Part shown: positions 1-8,770 of the stretch, one piece after another
Numbering within the stretch: position 1 is the stretch's first letter
Layout: every line of letters starts with the position of its first letter
Source of the DNA: Sphingomonas pokkalii
Lineage (GTDB): Bacteria; Pseudomonadota; Alphaproteobacteria; Sphingomonadales; Sphingomonadaceae
Reading direction: 5' to 3'
NCBI RefSeq assembly: GCF_003096275.1
Contig: NZ_QENQ01000001.1
Location: forward strand, 1,315,297 to 1,379,296
Length of the DNA stretch: 64,000 bases
Notes under the pieces: model-generated
The model's database searches: none
Seen by the model: only the letters and a program-made list of their open reading frames with translations
What the model was told of the DNA's origin: nothing
Program-made: the position numbers and the translations under genes

Positions 1-50
1 GCCGCCAATGCGTCAATCGACCCCTTCAGCTGTTCGGCGCTCAGGCCCAT
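1..50 (-). CDS. 5' end of an unidentified protein (partial)
   Basis: The reverse strand reads ATG at 50 followed by 16 open codons (MGLSAEQLKGSIDALA) to the window edge. An AAGGAG ribosome-binding site lies 7 bases upstream of the ATG, so this looks like a real start. The gene is divergent from the ferredoxin gene, with 63 bp between the two starts. Too little is visible to name a family. Confidence 0.5.
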   Translation of the reverse strand, partial: MGLSAEQLKGSIDALA

Positions 51-113
51 GCAGTGGCTCCTTGAATTGGCCCCGGTTCGTCGGCATGGACGCCACGAAC
101 CAAGGAGATGCAG

Positions 114-431
114 ATGCCCCAGCTTACGGTCGTGACGCGTAATGGAACCGAGCGGACGGTGACCGGCGATGCCGGCCTGAGCCTGATGGAAGTGATTCGC
201 GACAATGGCTTCGACGAGTTGCTGGCGTTGTGTGGTGGGTGCTGCAGCTGCGCCACTTGCCATGTGCATGTCGATCCGGAATTTGCGGACAAACTGCCGA
301 AGATGAGCATGGACGAAGACGATCTGCTCGACAGTGCCGGCGATCGCGACGCGACCTCGCGGCTTTCGTGCCAGATTCCGTTCACCGACGCGCTGGACGG
401 CCTGCGCGTTCGGATCGCCGCCGAGGATTGA
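114..431 (+). CDS. [2Fe-2S] ferredoxin, adrenodoxin type
   Basis: A 105-residue small electron carrier. The iron-sulfur ligands follow the adrenodoxin pattern: C40-x5-C46-x2-C49 (in [11 protein letters not shown]) and a distant C86 (RLSCQIP). Such ferredoxins pass single electrons from an NAD(P)H ferredoxin reductase to cytochrome P450s or other oxygenases; no partner gene is visible here. An ATG at 108 directly abuts the AAGGAG at 102-107, whereas the ATG at 114 sits 6 bases downstream of it, so 114 is the better start. The family assignment is firm and the partner is unknown. Confidence 0.93.
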   Translation: MPQLTVVTRNGTERTVTGDAGLSLMEVIRDNGFDELLALCGGCCSCATCHVHVDPEFADKLPKMSMDEDDLLDSAGDRDATSRLSCQIPFTDALDGLRVRIAAED

Positions 432-437
432 TCGAAG

Positions 438-468
438 GCCGGGGCGGGCAGGTTACCGCCCCGGCTTT
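438..468 (+). terminator. Rho-independent-like terminator of the ferredoxin gene
   Basis: GCCGGGGCGG (438-447) pairs perfectly with CCGCCCCGGC (456-465) around an 8-base loop, followed by TTTGT. It starts 7 bases after the ferredoxin stop codon. The convergent GH16 gene ends inside it, so it may act on both strands. Confidence 0.7.
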
Positions 469-1340
469 GTCTGCGCCGGCAACTGCCAGACGCGGACATA
501 CTCGACCTCCATCCGCGACGGGAAGGCGGCGGGATCGATCCCGTGCGTGCCGCCCCAGCCGCCGACGGCGATGTTGAGCAGCAGATATTGCGGCTTGTCG
601 AACGGCCAGGTGGCGGGATCGCCCCGATGGTCGTTGTCGAAGCGCATATAGGCGCGACCATCGACGCCGATCAGGATGCGGTCCTGGTTCCAGTCGAGCT
701 GATAGGTGTGGAAGGCGGTACAGGCATCGGCTACGTGCGTCGTCGCGCCCTTCTGGGTGTGTTGGGCGTGGTTGTACGCGCCGGTATGGATCGTGCCGTG
801 GATCGTCTGCGGATCCCAGCCGACCAGTTCCATCACGTCGATCTCGCCCAGGCGCGGCCAGCCGGCCTTGCCGTCGGTGCCGAGCAGCCAGATCGCCGGC
901 CACATGCCCTTGCCGCAGGCGAGCTTGGCGCGGACTTCGATGAAGCCATAGGTCCAGCTGGCAAGGCCGCGGGTGAGCAGACGGGCGGAGCTATAGTCCT
1001 GGCCGCCATAATCGGGCTGGCTGGAAAGCCGCTCGCGGCGCGCCTCAAGGATCAGCCGGCCGTTTTCGATCCGCGCATTCTCGGGCCGGTTGGCGGCATA
1101 ATATTGCAGTTCCTGGTTGTACCAGCCTTCGCGGTTGCGGGCGGTATCATAGGCCCAGCGCCTGGGATCGGGCAGGCGGCCGGCGTCGAACTCGTCCGCC
1201 CATACGAGTCGCGCGCCCCTGGGCAGGGCAATCGACTCGGCCGTCGCGGCAGCAACGGGCGGCAGCGCGGCGGTCTGCGCCTGCGCCGGGAGCGGCAGGA
1301 ACGCGGCGGCGGCCGCAACTGCGCGCCGCCGCCAGCGCAT
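453..1340 (-). CDS. Secreted glycoside hydrolase family 16 (beta-glucanase)
   Basis: This 295-residue protein begins with an Arg-rich, Ala-rich signal peptide ending near AQAQ. It carries the GH16 catalytic signature GEIDVMELVG, whose two glutamates are the nucleophile and acid/base and whose Asp lies between them. The aromatic WADEFD and GMWPAIWLL stretches are also typical of the family. GH16 enzymes cut beta-1,3 or mixed beta-1,3/1,4 glucans outside the cytoplasm; the exact glucan cannot be told from sequence. The ATG at 1340 overlaps the infC stop codon by one base (TGATG), suggesting translational coupling to infC, an odd partnership. A GTG one codon upstream is an alternative start. Confidence 0.9.
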   Translation of the reverse strand: MRWRRRAVAAAAAFLPLPAQAQTAALPPVAAATAESIALPRGARLVWADEFDAGRLPDPRRWAYDTARNREGWYNQELQYYAANRPENARIENGRLILEARRERLSSQPDYGGQDYSSARLLTRGLASWTYGFIEVRAKLACGKGMWPAIWLLGTDGKAGWPRLGEIDVMELVGWDPQTIHGTIHTGAYNHAQHTQKGATTHVADACTAFHTYQLDWNQDRILIGVDGRAYMRFDNDHRGDPATWPFDKPQYLLLNIAVGGWGGTHGIDPAAFPSRMEVEYVRVWQLPAQTKPGR

Positions 1341-1888
1341 CACTTGGGCGAAAGCACCATCAGCATCTGACGGCCTTCCATGCGCGGATAGCTCTCCACC
1401 TTCGCAACTTCCGCTGCATCCTGCTGGACGCGCTGAAGCAGTTGCATGCCGAGCTGGCCATGGGAAAGCTCACGACCGCGGAAGCGCAGCGTGACCTTCA
1501 CCTTGTCACCTTCCCCAATGAACTTGAGGATGTTGCGCATCTTCACGTCGTAATCATGATCGTCGATATTTGGACGCATCTTGATCTCTTTGATCTCCTG
1601 CGTCTTCTGGGTCTTGCGTGCGAGGTTTGCCTTCTTTTGCGCCTCGTACTTGAACTTGCCCACATCGAGGAACTTGGCGACAGGCGGATCGGCGTTGGGC
1701 GACACTTCGACAAGGTCGAGACCGACCTCGGCAGCCTGCGCCATCGCCTCACGCGTGTACATCACGCCAAGATTTTCGCCGTTCTCGTCGATGACGCGAA
1801 CCTTCGGCGATTGGATGAATTCGTTAAACCGCGGACCGTTGAGCGGCATAGCGGGCGCCATCGGGCGCCGGGTCATGGGAGGACGTAT
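1340..1888 (-). CDS. infC: Translation initiation factor IF-3, probable ATA start
   Basis: IF-3 binds the 30S subunit, keeps subunits apart and proofreads initiator tRNA and start codon. The N-terminal domain ([20 protein letters not shown]), the central lysine-rich linker ([19 protein letters not shown]) and the C-terminal domain ending [20 protein letters not shown] are complete. The ATG at 1876 has no ribosome-binding site, but 12 bases upstream in frame is an ATA (1888-1886) with AGGAG ending exactly 8 bases before it. Rare start codons in infC are a known autoregulatory device because IF-3 discriminates against them. I therefore place the start at 1888, with 1876 as the ATG alternative. 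Confidence 0.95.
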   Translation of the reverse strand: MRPPMTRRPMAPAMPLNGPRFNEFIQSPKVRVIDENGENLGVMYTREAMAQAAEVGLDLVEVSPNADPPVAKFLDVGKFKYEAQKKANLARKTQKTQEIKEIKMRPNIDDHDYDVKMRNILKFIGEGDKVKVTLRFRGRELSHGQLGMQLLQRVQQDAAEVAKVESYPRMEGRQMLMVLSPK

Positions 1889-2129
1889 ACGACTTGCTCC
1901 TGTAGTTAATCAGCGCGCTATATAGACAATTCCGCAGCAAGAGAGAAGGTCCCGCCGTAGCCATTTCGCAGCTTTGTCATATGTGCGCCTTAAAATGGCC
2001 GGTCCAGGTGCCTTTGCGTTCGTTCAAGAAAAAAGGCGTGGTAAATCCGGTATATACGCTAGCGCTGCGGCTATAATGTGCGGGTGTGCCGCAGCGGCGG
2101 CCATTCGGCATTGGCTTGGGGAACGAACC

Positions 2130-2819
2130 ATGAAAAGAATAGGGGTTGCGGCGCTCTGCGCTGCTTTGGTGGCGGGGCCGGCATTGGCGCAGGACCATGC
2201 GCCGGCGGAGAGCGGACGCGTCAGCTTCGGGGTGACGGCCGGCACGCTCGGGGTGGGGCCGGAAATCGGATACCGTGCCAACCAGACCATCGGCGTGCGC
2301 GCCAATGGTGGTTTCCTGAGCCTGGACCATGATTTTAGCGCCGATGGCATCGATTATCGCGGCCATGCCAAGCTCGCCTCGGGCGGCGTGATCGTCGACC
2401 TCTATCCCTTTGGCGGCGGCTTTCGAATTTCGGGTGGCGCACGCTACAATGGCAATGCCGGGCGGTTGCGGGCGACCCCGAACCGACCGACGCAGATCGG
2501 CGGGATGATCTTCACGCCACAACAGATCGGTACCATCACCGGGCGGGCCGATGTGCGCGAATTCGCGCCGCAGCTGACGCTCGGTTATGGCGGCAGCCTG
2601 CGCAAGGGGCTGAGCTTCAACATCGAGGCGGGTGCGCTGTTCCAGGGTGCGGTGCGCATCCGCGATTTCACGTCGAACGGATCGCTGGCCACCGACCAGA
2701 CCGTGGCGGGGACGACCTATCGCAAGGAACTGGTCAAGCAGCGGAACGACTTGCAGGACAAAGCCAACGACTATCAGGTCTACCCGATCCTACAGGTCGG
2801 GCTGAAATATCGGTTCTGA
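2130..2819 (+). CDS. Outer-membrane beta-barrel protein
   Basis: This 229-residue protein has a clear signal peptide (MKRIGVAALCAALVAGPALA) and alternating hydrophobic/polar strands. It ends in the aromatic motif LKYRF, the usual C-terminal signature of outer-membrane barrels recognised by the BAM complex. It resembles the short OmpW/OprF-like barrels common in sphingomonads, but its cargo or role cannot be read from sequence. The start at 2130 has a GGGGAA box upstream and yields the signal peptide; longer in-frame starts do not. The gene separates infC from thrS, which are adjacent in many bacteria, and faces away from infC. Confidence 0.82.
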   Translation: MKRIGVAALCAALVAGPALAQDHAPAESGRVSFGVTAGTLGVGPEIGYRANQTIGVRANGGFLSLDHDFSADGIDYRGHAKLASGGVIVDLYPFGGGFRISGGARYNGNAGRLRATPNRPTQIGGMIFTPQQIGTITGRADVREFAPQLTLGYGGSLRKGLSFNIEAGALFQGAVRIRDFTSNGSLATDQTVAGTTYRKELVKQRNDLQDKANDYQVYPILQVGLKYRF

Positions 2820-2826
2820 CGTGACA

Positions 2827-2852
2827 GCGGGCGGCACGGGGGTGCCGCCCGC
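2827..2852. terminator. Bidirectional hairpin between convergent genes
   Basis: GCGGGCGGCAC (2827-2837) and GTGCCGCCCGC (2842-2852) form a perfect 11-bp stem with a GGGG loop. It fills the 44-bp gap between the barrel-protein stop and the thrS stop. There is no strong T-run on either side. Confidence 0.65.
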
Positions 2853-2863
2853 TCGCGCTATGC

Positions 2864-4873
2864 TCAATCGACGGTGGCGAGATCCGGCGCCAGCGCCTCG
2901 GCTTTCAGCCGCGCGATCGCCTCGTCCAGCGTCAGCATGGTCTGGCCCTGGCTGCCGAGCACGCGGAGCGCGACGGTGCTCTCCTCCGCCTCGCGCTTGC
3001 CGACGACCAGCAGGTTGGGCACCTTGGCCAGCGAGTGCTCGCGCACCTTGTAGTTGATCTTCTCGTTGCGCAGATCGCTCTCGACGCGGATGCCCGCGGC
3101 CTGGAGCTTCGCCACCACTTCGCGCGCATAGTCGTCGGCGTCGGACACGATCGTCGCGACCACCGCCTGCACCGGGGCGAGCCAGGTCGGCAGCTTGCCG
3201 GCGAAATGCTCGATCAGGATGCCGATGAACCGCTCGTACGAGCCGAAGATCGCGCGGTGGAGCATCACCGGGCGGTGGCGCTCGCCATCCTCGCCGACGT
3301 ACGACGCATCGAGCCGCTCGGGCAGCACCCGGTCCGACTGGATGGTGCCGACCTGCCAGGTACGGCCGATCGCATCGGTGAGGTGCCATTCCAGCTTGGG
3401 CGCATAGAAGGCGCCTTCGCCGGGCAGTTCCTCCCAGCCATATTCGGGCGTGGCGAGGCCGGCGGCGACCACCGCGTCGCGCAGCTCGTTCTCGGCCTGG
3501 TCCCACATCTCCTCGGTCCCGAAGCGCTTCTCCGGGCGCAGCGCGAGCTTGATCGCATAGGTGAAGCCGAAATGCTTGTAGACCCGGTCGGCGAGCGCGC
3601 AGAACGCCTTCACCTCGTCGACGATCTGGTCCTCGCGGCAGAAGATATGGCCGTCGTCCTGGGTGAACTGGCGGACGCGCATCAGCCCGTGCAGCGCGCC
3701 GTGCGGCTCGTTGCGGTGGCAGCAGCCATTCTCGACCAGCCGCATCGGCAGGTCGCGATACGACTTGATGCCCTGCTTGAAGATCAGCACGTGCGCCGGG
3801 CAGTTCATCGGCTTTAGCGCCATCCACTGGACGTCGTCCGACACCATCGGGCCCTCGTCCTCGATGTTCGGCGTCTCGTCGGGGATGACGAACATGTTCT
3901 GGCGATACTTGCCCCAGTGGCCGGACTGCTCCCACTGGCGCGCATCCATCACCTGCGGGGTCTTCACTTCCTTGCTGCCCGCGCCGTTGACCGCGCGGCG
4001 CATATAATCCTCGAGCACGCGGTAGATGACATAGCCGTTGGGGTGCCAGAACACCGAGCCGTGCGCTTCCTGCTGGAGGTGGAACAGGTCCATCTCCGCG
4101 CCGAGCTTGCGGTGGTCGCGCTTGGCGGCTTCCTCCAGGCGCGTCAGATGCTCCTGGAGCTGCTTCTTGTTCAGCCAGCCGGTACCGTAGATGCGGCTGA
4201 GCATCGCGTTCTTCTGGTCGCCGCGCCAATAGGCGCCCGACACGCGGGTCAGCTTGAACGCGTCCGCCGCCACCTTGCCGGTGGAGGCGAGGTGGGGGCC
4301 GCGGCACATGTCGAGCCAGGCGTCCTCGCCCTTGCCGGCGCGATAGACGGTCAGCTCCTCGCCCTCGGGGAGTTCCTTGGCCCATTCGGCCTTGAAGGTT
4401 TCCCCTTGCGCGGTCCAGCGCGCGATCAGGTCGGCGCGCGACCAGACTTCGCGGATCAGCGGCTCGTCGCGCGCGATGATGCGGCGCATCTCCTCCTCGA
4501 TCGCCGGCAGGTCCTCCTCGGTGAAGGGGCGGTCCTTGGGGGCGAAGTCATAGTAGAAGCCGTCGTCGGTCGACGGGCCGAAGGTGATCTGCGTGCCGGG
4601 GAACAGGTGCTGCACCGCTTCGGCGAGGATGTGCGCATAGTCGTGGCGCGCGAGTTCGAGCGCGTCGGCCTCGTCCTTGGCGGTGACGAGGGCGAGGCTT
4701 GCGTCGCCCTCGAACGGACGGCCGATGTCGCGCAGCTCGCCATCGACGCGCGCGGCGAGCGCCGCCTTGGCGAGGCCGGGGCCGATCGCCGCGGCGATGT
4801 CCGCCGGGGTAGTCCCCGGGGCTACCTCGCGGACGGAACCGTCGGGCAGCGTAATGCGGAACATCTCGGACAC
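2864..4873 (-). CDS. thrS: Threonyl-tRNA synthetase
   Basis: A full-length class II aminoacyl-tRNA synthetase (about 669 residues) that charges tRNA-Thr. It has the N-terminal TGS domain ([16 protein letters not shown]), the alanyl/threonyl editing domain with HxxxH ([12 protein letters not shown]), the catalytic core with motif 2 ([21 protein letters not shown]) and zinc-binding Cys/His residues. The C-terminal anticodon-binding domain ends near [11 protein letters not shown]. An ATG at 4891 lacks a ribosome-binding site, while a GTG at 4873 has AAAGGGG about 8 bases upstream and is preferred. No T-box leader is visible, as expected for a proteobacterium. Confidence 0.96.
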   Translation of the reverse strand: MSEMFRITLPDGSVREVAPGTTPADIAAAIGPGLAKAALAARVDGELRDIGRPFEGDASLALVTAKDEADALELARHDYAHILAEAVQHLFPGTQITFGPSTDDGFYYDFAPKDRPFTEEDLPAIEEEMRRIIARDEPLIREVWSRADLIARWTAQGETFKAEWAKELPEGEELTVYRAGKGEDAWLDMCRGPHLASTGKVAADAFKLTRVSGAYWRGDQKNAMLSRIYGTGWLNKKQLQEHLTRLEEAAKRDHRKLGAEMDLFHLQQEAHGSVFWHPNGYVIYRVLEDYMRRAVNGAGSKEVKTPQVMDARQWEQSGHWGKYRQNMFVIPDETPNIEDEGPMVSDDVQWMALKPMNCPAHVLIFKQGIKSYRDLPMRLVENGCCHRNEPHGALHGLMRVRQFTQDDGHIFCREDQIVDEVKAFCALADRVYKHFGFTYAIKLALRPEKRFGTEEMWDQAENELRDAVVAAGLATPEYGWEELPGEGAFYAPKLEWHLTDAIGRTWQVGTIQSDRVLPERLDASYVGEDGERHRPVMLHRAIFGSYERFIGILIEHFAGKLPTWLAPVQAVVATIVSDADDYAREVVAKLQAAGIRVESDLRNEKINYKVREHSLAKVPNLLVVGKREAEESTVALRVLGSQGQTMLTLDEAIARLKAEALAPDLATVD

Positions 4874-5002
4874 GGGAAGAACCCCTTTCATGGGTGTGGA
4901 ATGGAGCGCGGCTTATGCCCGCGCGGGGGCGATATAGGCAAGTATTCTGCAAAGAGGCAGATTCTCCGTGTGTTGGGCACCTTCGCTATGCTTGTGTACC
5001 GG

Positions 5003-5018
5003 GTGCAATCGATTGTTG
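5003..5018. promoter_or_regulatory. LacI-family operator upstream of the MFS gene
   Basis: TGCAATCGATTGTT (5004-5017) matches the palindrome found twice before the TonB receptor gene, with only the outer bases of the right half changed. Its centre CG is typical of LacI-family operators. It ends 67 bp before the permease start, nearly the same distance as at the receptor gene. Confidence 0.72.
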
Positions 5019-5084
5019 CCCAGCGCGGTGAATCGTTCCATAAGTGGTGACAAGAACCAGGCGAAGGGCCGGCGGGAGAGGGCG

Positions 5085-6422
5085 ATGACGAACCATAGCG
5101 CGAAGCCGCATCTGCCCTTGTGGCGCATCCTCGAGATGAATCTGGGCTTCCTGGGGCTGCAATTCAGCTTCGGGTTGCAGCAGGGAAATATGGCGCCGAT
5201 CTATTCCTATCTCGGCGCTTCGGAGGCTTCGCTGCCGCTGCTTCAGCTTGCCGGGCCGATGACCGGGCTACTCGTCCAGCCGATCATCGGCGCGATGAGC
5301 GACCGGACGGACAGCCGTTGGGGCCGGCGCACTCCCTATTTCCTCACCGGCGCGGTGCTGTGTGCGCTCGGCCTGTTCTTCATGCCGCTCAGCAGTTCGA
5401 TCCTGATGGCGGTTTCGATGCTGTGGATCCTTGATGCCGGTAACAACATAACGATGGAGCCGTATCGCGCCTATGTATCCGATCGGCTCGATCCCAAGCA
5501 GCACGGGCTGGGCTTCCTGACGCAGAGCGCGTTCACCGGCCTGGCGCAGATGCTGGCCTTCCTGACGCCGTCGCTGCTCGTCTGGGCAGGCATGAGCCGG
5601 GACTGGGTGGATTCGCACAACATCCCCTACACCGCGCGCGTTGCCTTCATGGTGGGGGCGGTGCTGTCGTTCGGAACGATCCTCTGGTCGGTGCTGCGCG
5701 TACCCGAATTGCCACTCACACCCGCCGAGCGCGCCCACATCGCCGCGCAGCCCAAATCTGTGGCGGCAACGCTGCGCGAAATCTGGGATGCGATCCGCGA
5801 GATGCCGCTGGCGATGCGCAAGCTGGCGCTGATGAGCTTGTTCCAGTGGTATGCGATGATGGCGTACTGGACCTATGTGATCCTGGCCATCGCGCGATCG
5901 GTCTATGCAACGGGCGATTCCGCATCCTCCGGCTTCCGAGAGGCGGTGCTGACCAATGGCGAGATCGCCGCTTTCTATAATGCCGTCGGGTTCGTCGCCG
6001 CTTTCGCGATGGTGCCGATCGCGCGGCGCATCGGCGCGGCGCGGCTGCATGCACTGTGCCTGGTGTGCGCCGGCATCGGCATGTTGTGGTTGCCGCACGT
6101 CACCGGCAAGGGATGGCTGTTCGCGCCGGCGATCGGCCTCGGCCTGGGCTGGGCGAGCATGATGGGCAATCCCTATGTCATCCTGGCCGGATCGATCCCG
6201 CCCCAACGCACCGGTGTGTATATGGGGATTTTCAACATGATGATCGTGATCCCGATGCTGTTGTTCACGGTCACCCTGCCGATTGTCTACGGCCCGCTGC
6301 TGGGGGGCGATGCCCGTAATGTTCTAAGCCTTTGCGGAGTGCTGATGTTTTGCGCGGCGGTGGCCGTGTGGAGCATTCGCGATCGTGCACCCGCCGCCGT
6401 TGTTGACGCCCGCCCTGCCTGA
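5085..6422 (+). CDS. MFS sugar permease (sucrose/glucoside type)
   Basis: A 445-residue, roughly 12-helix major facilitator. The loop motif [18 protein letters not shown] is the MFS A-motif in the form seen in glycoside-pentoside-hexuronide and plant/SLC45-type sucrose transporters. It would import a disaccharide such as sucrose, or its product, across the inner membrane. The start at 5085 follows GGGAGAGG; upstream in-frame codons are not protein-like. A LacI-type operator precedes it and a GH68 gene follows 26 bp later, consistent with a two-gene operon in a sucrose locus. Substrate identity is inferred from context. Confidence 0.85.
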   Translation: MTNHSAKPHLPLWRILEMNLGFLGLQFSFGLQQGNMAPIYSYLGASEASLPLLQLAGPMTGLLVQPIIGAMSDRTDSRWGRRTPYFLTGAVLCALGLFFMPLSSSILMAVSMLWILDAGNNITMEPYRAYVSDRLDPKQHGLGFLTQSAFTGLAQMLAFLTPSLLVWAGMSRDWVDSHNIPYTARVAFMVGAVLSFGTILWSVLRVPELPLTPAERAHIAAQPKSVAATLREIWDAIREMPLAMRKLALMSLFQWYAMMAYWTYVILAIARSVYATGDSASSGFREAVLTNGEIAAFYNAVGFVAAFAMVPIARRIGAARLHALCLVCAGIGMLWLPHVTGKGWLFAPAIGLGLGWASMMGNPYVILAGSIPPQRTGVYMGIFNMMIVIPMLLFTVTLPIVYGPLLGGDARNVLSLCGVLMFCAAVAVWSIRDRAPAAVVDARPA

Positions 6423-6448
6423 CCGCCGCTCGCTACAAGAGGACATCC

Positions 6449-7594
6449 GTGCATCATCTCGCTCCCGCTCCCGAACCCTGCGCGCATTGGACCGGGCAAG
6501 CCGTCGCCGGCATTCCCGCCCAGCGGGACGCCGCGCTGCCGGTGCTGGCGCAGGGCGGCGTCCCGCTGGTGCCTGGCCATGACGTTTGGGACATGTGGCA
6601 GATCGCGCATCCCGATGGCCGGACAGTGCTGCGCGCCGGCCGGAGCTGGTGGTTTTTCCTCGCCGCCCCCCGGCTCGATGATCCGGAAGGCCGGCACGAT
6701 CTCGCCCGTATCTGGCTGACCAGCCATGGCGACGATGGCTGGCGCGATCACGGCCAGGCCTTTCCCGAGGGCTTCACGCCCGGTTCGCGCGAATGGTCCG
6801 GCTCGGCTGTGCTCGAGGACGACGGCGTGACGCTCACCCATTATTTCACCGCGGCCGGTCGCCGGGGGGAGGCGACGACGTTTGAGCAGCGGCTGTTCGT
6901 ATCGACGGGGCGTTTCCAGCTCGATGGCGAGACGCCACGGCTGGACGGCTGGACCACGCCAGAGGAGATCGTGGCGGCGGACGGTGCGGTCTATGCCGTG
7001 GCCGATGAGGCGGTGGCGGCGCCGCAGGGCATCAAGGGGTTCCGCGATCCAGGCTATTTCCGCGATCCGGCAGACGGCACGGACTATGTGCTCTTCACCG
7101 CCAATGCCGGTTGGGTGGATACGCCGGTCAGCGGGGTGATCGGCATTGCCCGGCGCGACGACGGCCCATGGCGGCTGGAATCGCCGATTCTCTCGTCGAT
7201 CGGGGTGAATAGTGAGTTGGAGCGACCGCATATCCTGTACCGTGACGGCGCCTATTATCTGTTCTGGAGCACTCAGGCGCGCCGTTTCGCCGAAGGGATC
7301 GTGGCGCCTACCGGGCTGTATGCGATGGTGGCGGATTCGATGCAGGGAGCGTGGCGGCCGGTGAACGGCACCGGCCTCGTCGCCGCCAATCCGCCCGAGC
7401 GCCCCACCCAGGCCTATTGCTGGTGGGTTACCGGTGAAGGGGATGTGCTGAGCTTCATCGATTATGCCGGTATCGATGCCGATGGGGCCGTAGCTCTGGC
7501 CGATGCCGAAGGCCGTCGGCGCTATTTCGGTGGCGCCCCCGCGCCGTTCTTCAGCCTCGATTTCGCAGGGGACCGGGTGACGATCCGGCAATAG
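6449..7594 (+). CDS. Glycoside hydrolase family 68 (levansucrase/fructosyltransferase-like)
   Basis: A 381-residue five-bladed propeller enzyme acting on sucrose. The GH68 signatures are in order: VWDMW (nucleophile D48, usually WDSWP), EWSGSA at 115-120, FRDP (transition-state stabiliser D200) and SELERP (acid/base E258). Family members split sucrose and transfer fructose to water or a growing levan. No signal peptide is evident, which would suit an intracellular invertase-like role better than secreted levan synthesis; that is inference. The GTG start at 6449 follows AGAGGA by 5 bases. The gene abuts the convergent lacI-type gene with no gap. Confidence 0.88.
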   Translation: MHHLAPAPEPCAHWTGQAVAGIPAQRDAALPVLAQGGVPLVPGHDVWDMWQIAHPDGRTVLRAGRSWWFFLAAPRLDDPEGRHDLARIWLTSHGDDGWRDHGQAFPEGFTPGSREWSGSAVLEDDGVTLTHYFTAAGRRGEATTFEQRLFVSTGRFQLDGETPRLDGWTTPEEIVAADGAVYAVADEAVAAPQGIKGFRDPGYFRDPADGTDYVLFTANAGWVDTPVSGVIGIARRDDGPWRLESPILSSIGVNSELERPHILYRDGAYYLFWSTQARRFAEGIVAPTGLYAMVADSMQGAWRPVNGTGLVAANPPERPTQAYCWWVTGEGDVLSFIDYAGIDADGAVALADAEGRRRYFGGAPAPFFSLDFAGDRVTIRQ

Positions 7595-8617
7595 TTACGC
7601 CGAATCGCGCACGACCAGTTCCGGGGCCATCACCACTGACGGGCTGTCTTCGCCGGCGATGCGGGCGAACAGCGCATCGACCATCGCTTTGGCGCCGCGG
7701 GCGATGTCTTGCTTTACCGTGGTGAGGCGCGGCACCGTCTGCAGCGCCAGCGGCAGATCGTCATAGCCGACCACTGGCACGTCGCTGGGCACGGCCATGC
7801 CGTGATCCGCCAGCACCCGCAGCGTCGCCATCGCAATCACGTCCGAGCCGGCGGCGATCCCATCGATGCGATCAAGGTGCCGCGCCATGTGCCGGGCGAT
7901 TTCCTGCTCCACCATGTCGGAGGCGAGATGGGTATCGAGCTGCAGCGGCGGCGGTACGCCCGCGGCTGCCGCGGCAGCGCAGACCCCGTCATATCGCTGG
8001 CGGATCTCCGGCGCGCGCAACTCGCCGAGAAAGGCGATCCGCCGGACCCCGCGCGCGATCAGATGCTCGCCCGCCAGTTGCCCGCCGGCGACATTTTCGG
8101 TGCCGATCGCGCAATGGACCTGGCCGGGCGCGCTGCTGCCCCAGGCGACCAGCGGGCGATAGCGGCGCGCGACGCGCTCGATCGCCTCCATCTGGTCCGA
8201 CTGGCCGATCAGCAGCACCCCGTCGAGCATCCCGGAATCGACGATCCGTTCCAGCCAGTCGGCAGCATCGGGGATGATGCGCGAGAGCATCACGTCATAG
8301 CCGTTCTCGGTCAGTGCATCGGCAAGATGCCCGAGCATCGTCATGAAGAACGGATCGGAGAGATGCTGGCGGCGCTCATGGCCCAGCGGCACCACGACGC
8401 CGATCACACCCGTCTTCTGGGTGCGCAGTCGACGTGCCATCTGGTTGGGGCGGAAGCCGTGTTCGGCTGCAAGCGCCTGGATGCGCTGCCGCGTCTCCGG
8501 ATTGACCAGCGACTTGTCCGCCAGGGCACGTGAGACCGTGCCCGCGGACACCCCTGCGACCCGCGCAAGATCCGCGAGGGTTCTGACGGGGCGAGAGGGC
8601 GGTTCAGCGTTGGTCAC
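7595..8617 (-). CDS. LacI-family transcriptional regulator of the sucrose locus
   Basis: A 340-residue regulator. The N-terminal helix-turn-helix and hinge helix (TLADLARVAGVSAGTVSRAL, residues 13-32, then RRLRTQKTG) are classic LacI. The rest is a periplasmic-binding-protein-like effector domain ending VVMAPELVVRDSA. It lies between the GH68 gene and the divergent TonB receptor gene. Three near-identical CG-centred palindromes, at 5004, 8667 and 8689, sit before the permease and the receptor genes, so it probably represses both until a sugar ligand arrives. The last two also overlap its own upstream region, suggesting autoregulation. Confidence 0.92.
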   Translation of the reverse strand: MTNAEPPSRPVRTLADLARVAGVSAGTVSRALADKSLVNPETRQRIQALAAEHGFRPNQMARRLRTQKTGVIGVVVPLGHERRQHLSDPFFMTMLGHLADALTENGYDVMLSRIIPDAADWLERIVDSGMLDGVLLIGQSDQMEAIERVARRYRPLVAWGSSAPGQVHCAIGTENVAGGQLAGEHLIARGVRRIAFLGELRAPEIRQRYDGVCAAAAAAGVPPPLQLDTHLASDMVEQEIARHMARHLDRIDGIAAGSDVIAMATLRVLADHGMAVPSDVPVVGYDDLPLALQTVPRLTTVKQDIARGAKAMVDALFARIAGEDSPSVVMAPELVVRDSA

Positions 8618-8666
8618 GGAAATACCTTAGTGGCGCGAACCACGAAAATGAGCAAGCATTCTGCTT

Positions 8667-8704
8667 AGCAATCGATTGCATTGAGTCGTTGCAATCGATT
8701 GCAA
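8667..8704. promoter_or_regulatory. Paired LacI operators between regulator and TonB receptor
   Basis: Two copies of GCAATCGATTGC lie at 8668-8679 and 8691-8702. The second extends to the perfect 16-bp palindrome TTGCAATCGATTGCAA (8689-8704). Their centres are 23 bp apart, about two helical turns, which suits cooperative binding on one DNA face. They sit in the 153-bp divergent gap, 67 bp before the receptor start. Confidence 0.82.
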
Positions 8705-8770
8705 TATGGAATACGCAATGGCGCAAGGGGTCCCGACAGAGGGTCCGCCATATCTTAGGGAGAGATGCTG

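Noticed and set aside
1974..2129. In-frame upstream extension of the barrel-protein gene
   Set aside because: The added residues lack a signal peptide and a ribosome-binding site, while the start at 2130 gives both.
2790..4385. Long reading frame of 531 codons overlapping thrS
   Set aside because: It is a shadow in another frame of thrS, with extreme Arg/Gly/Ala bias and no domain motifs.
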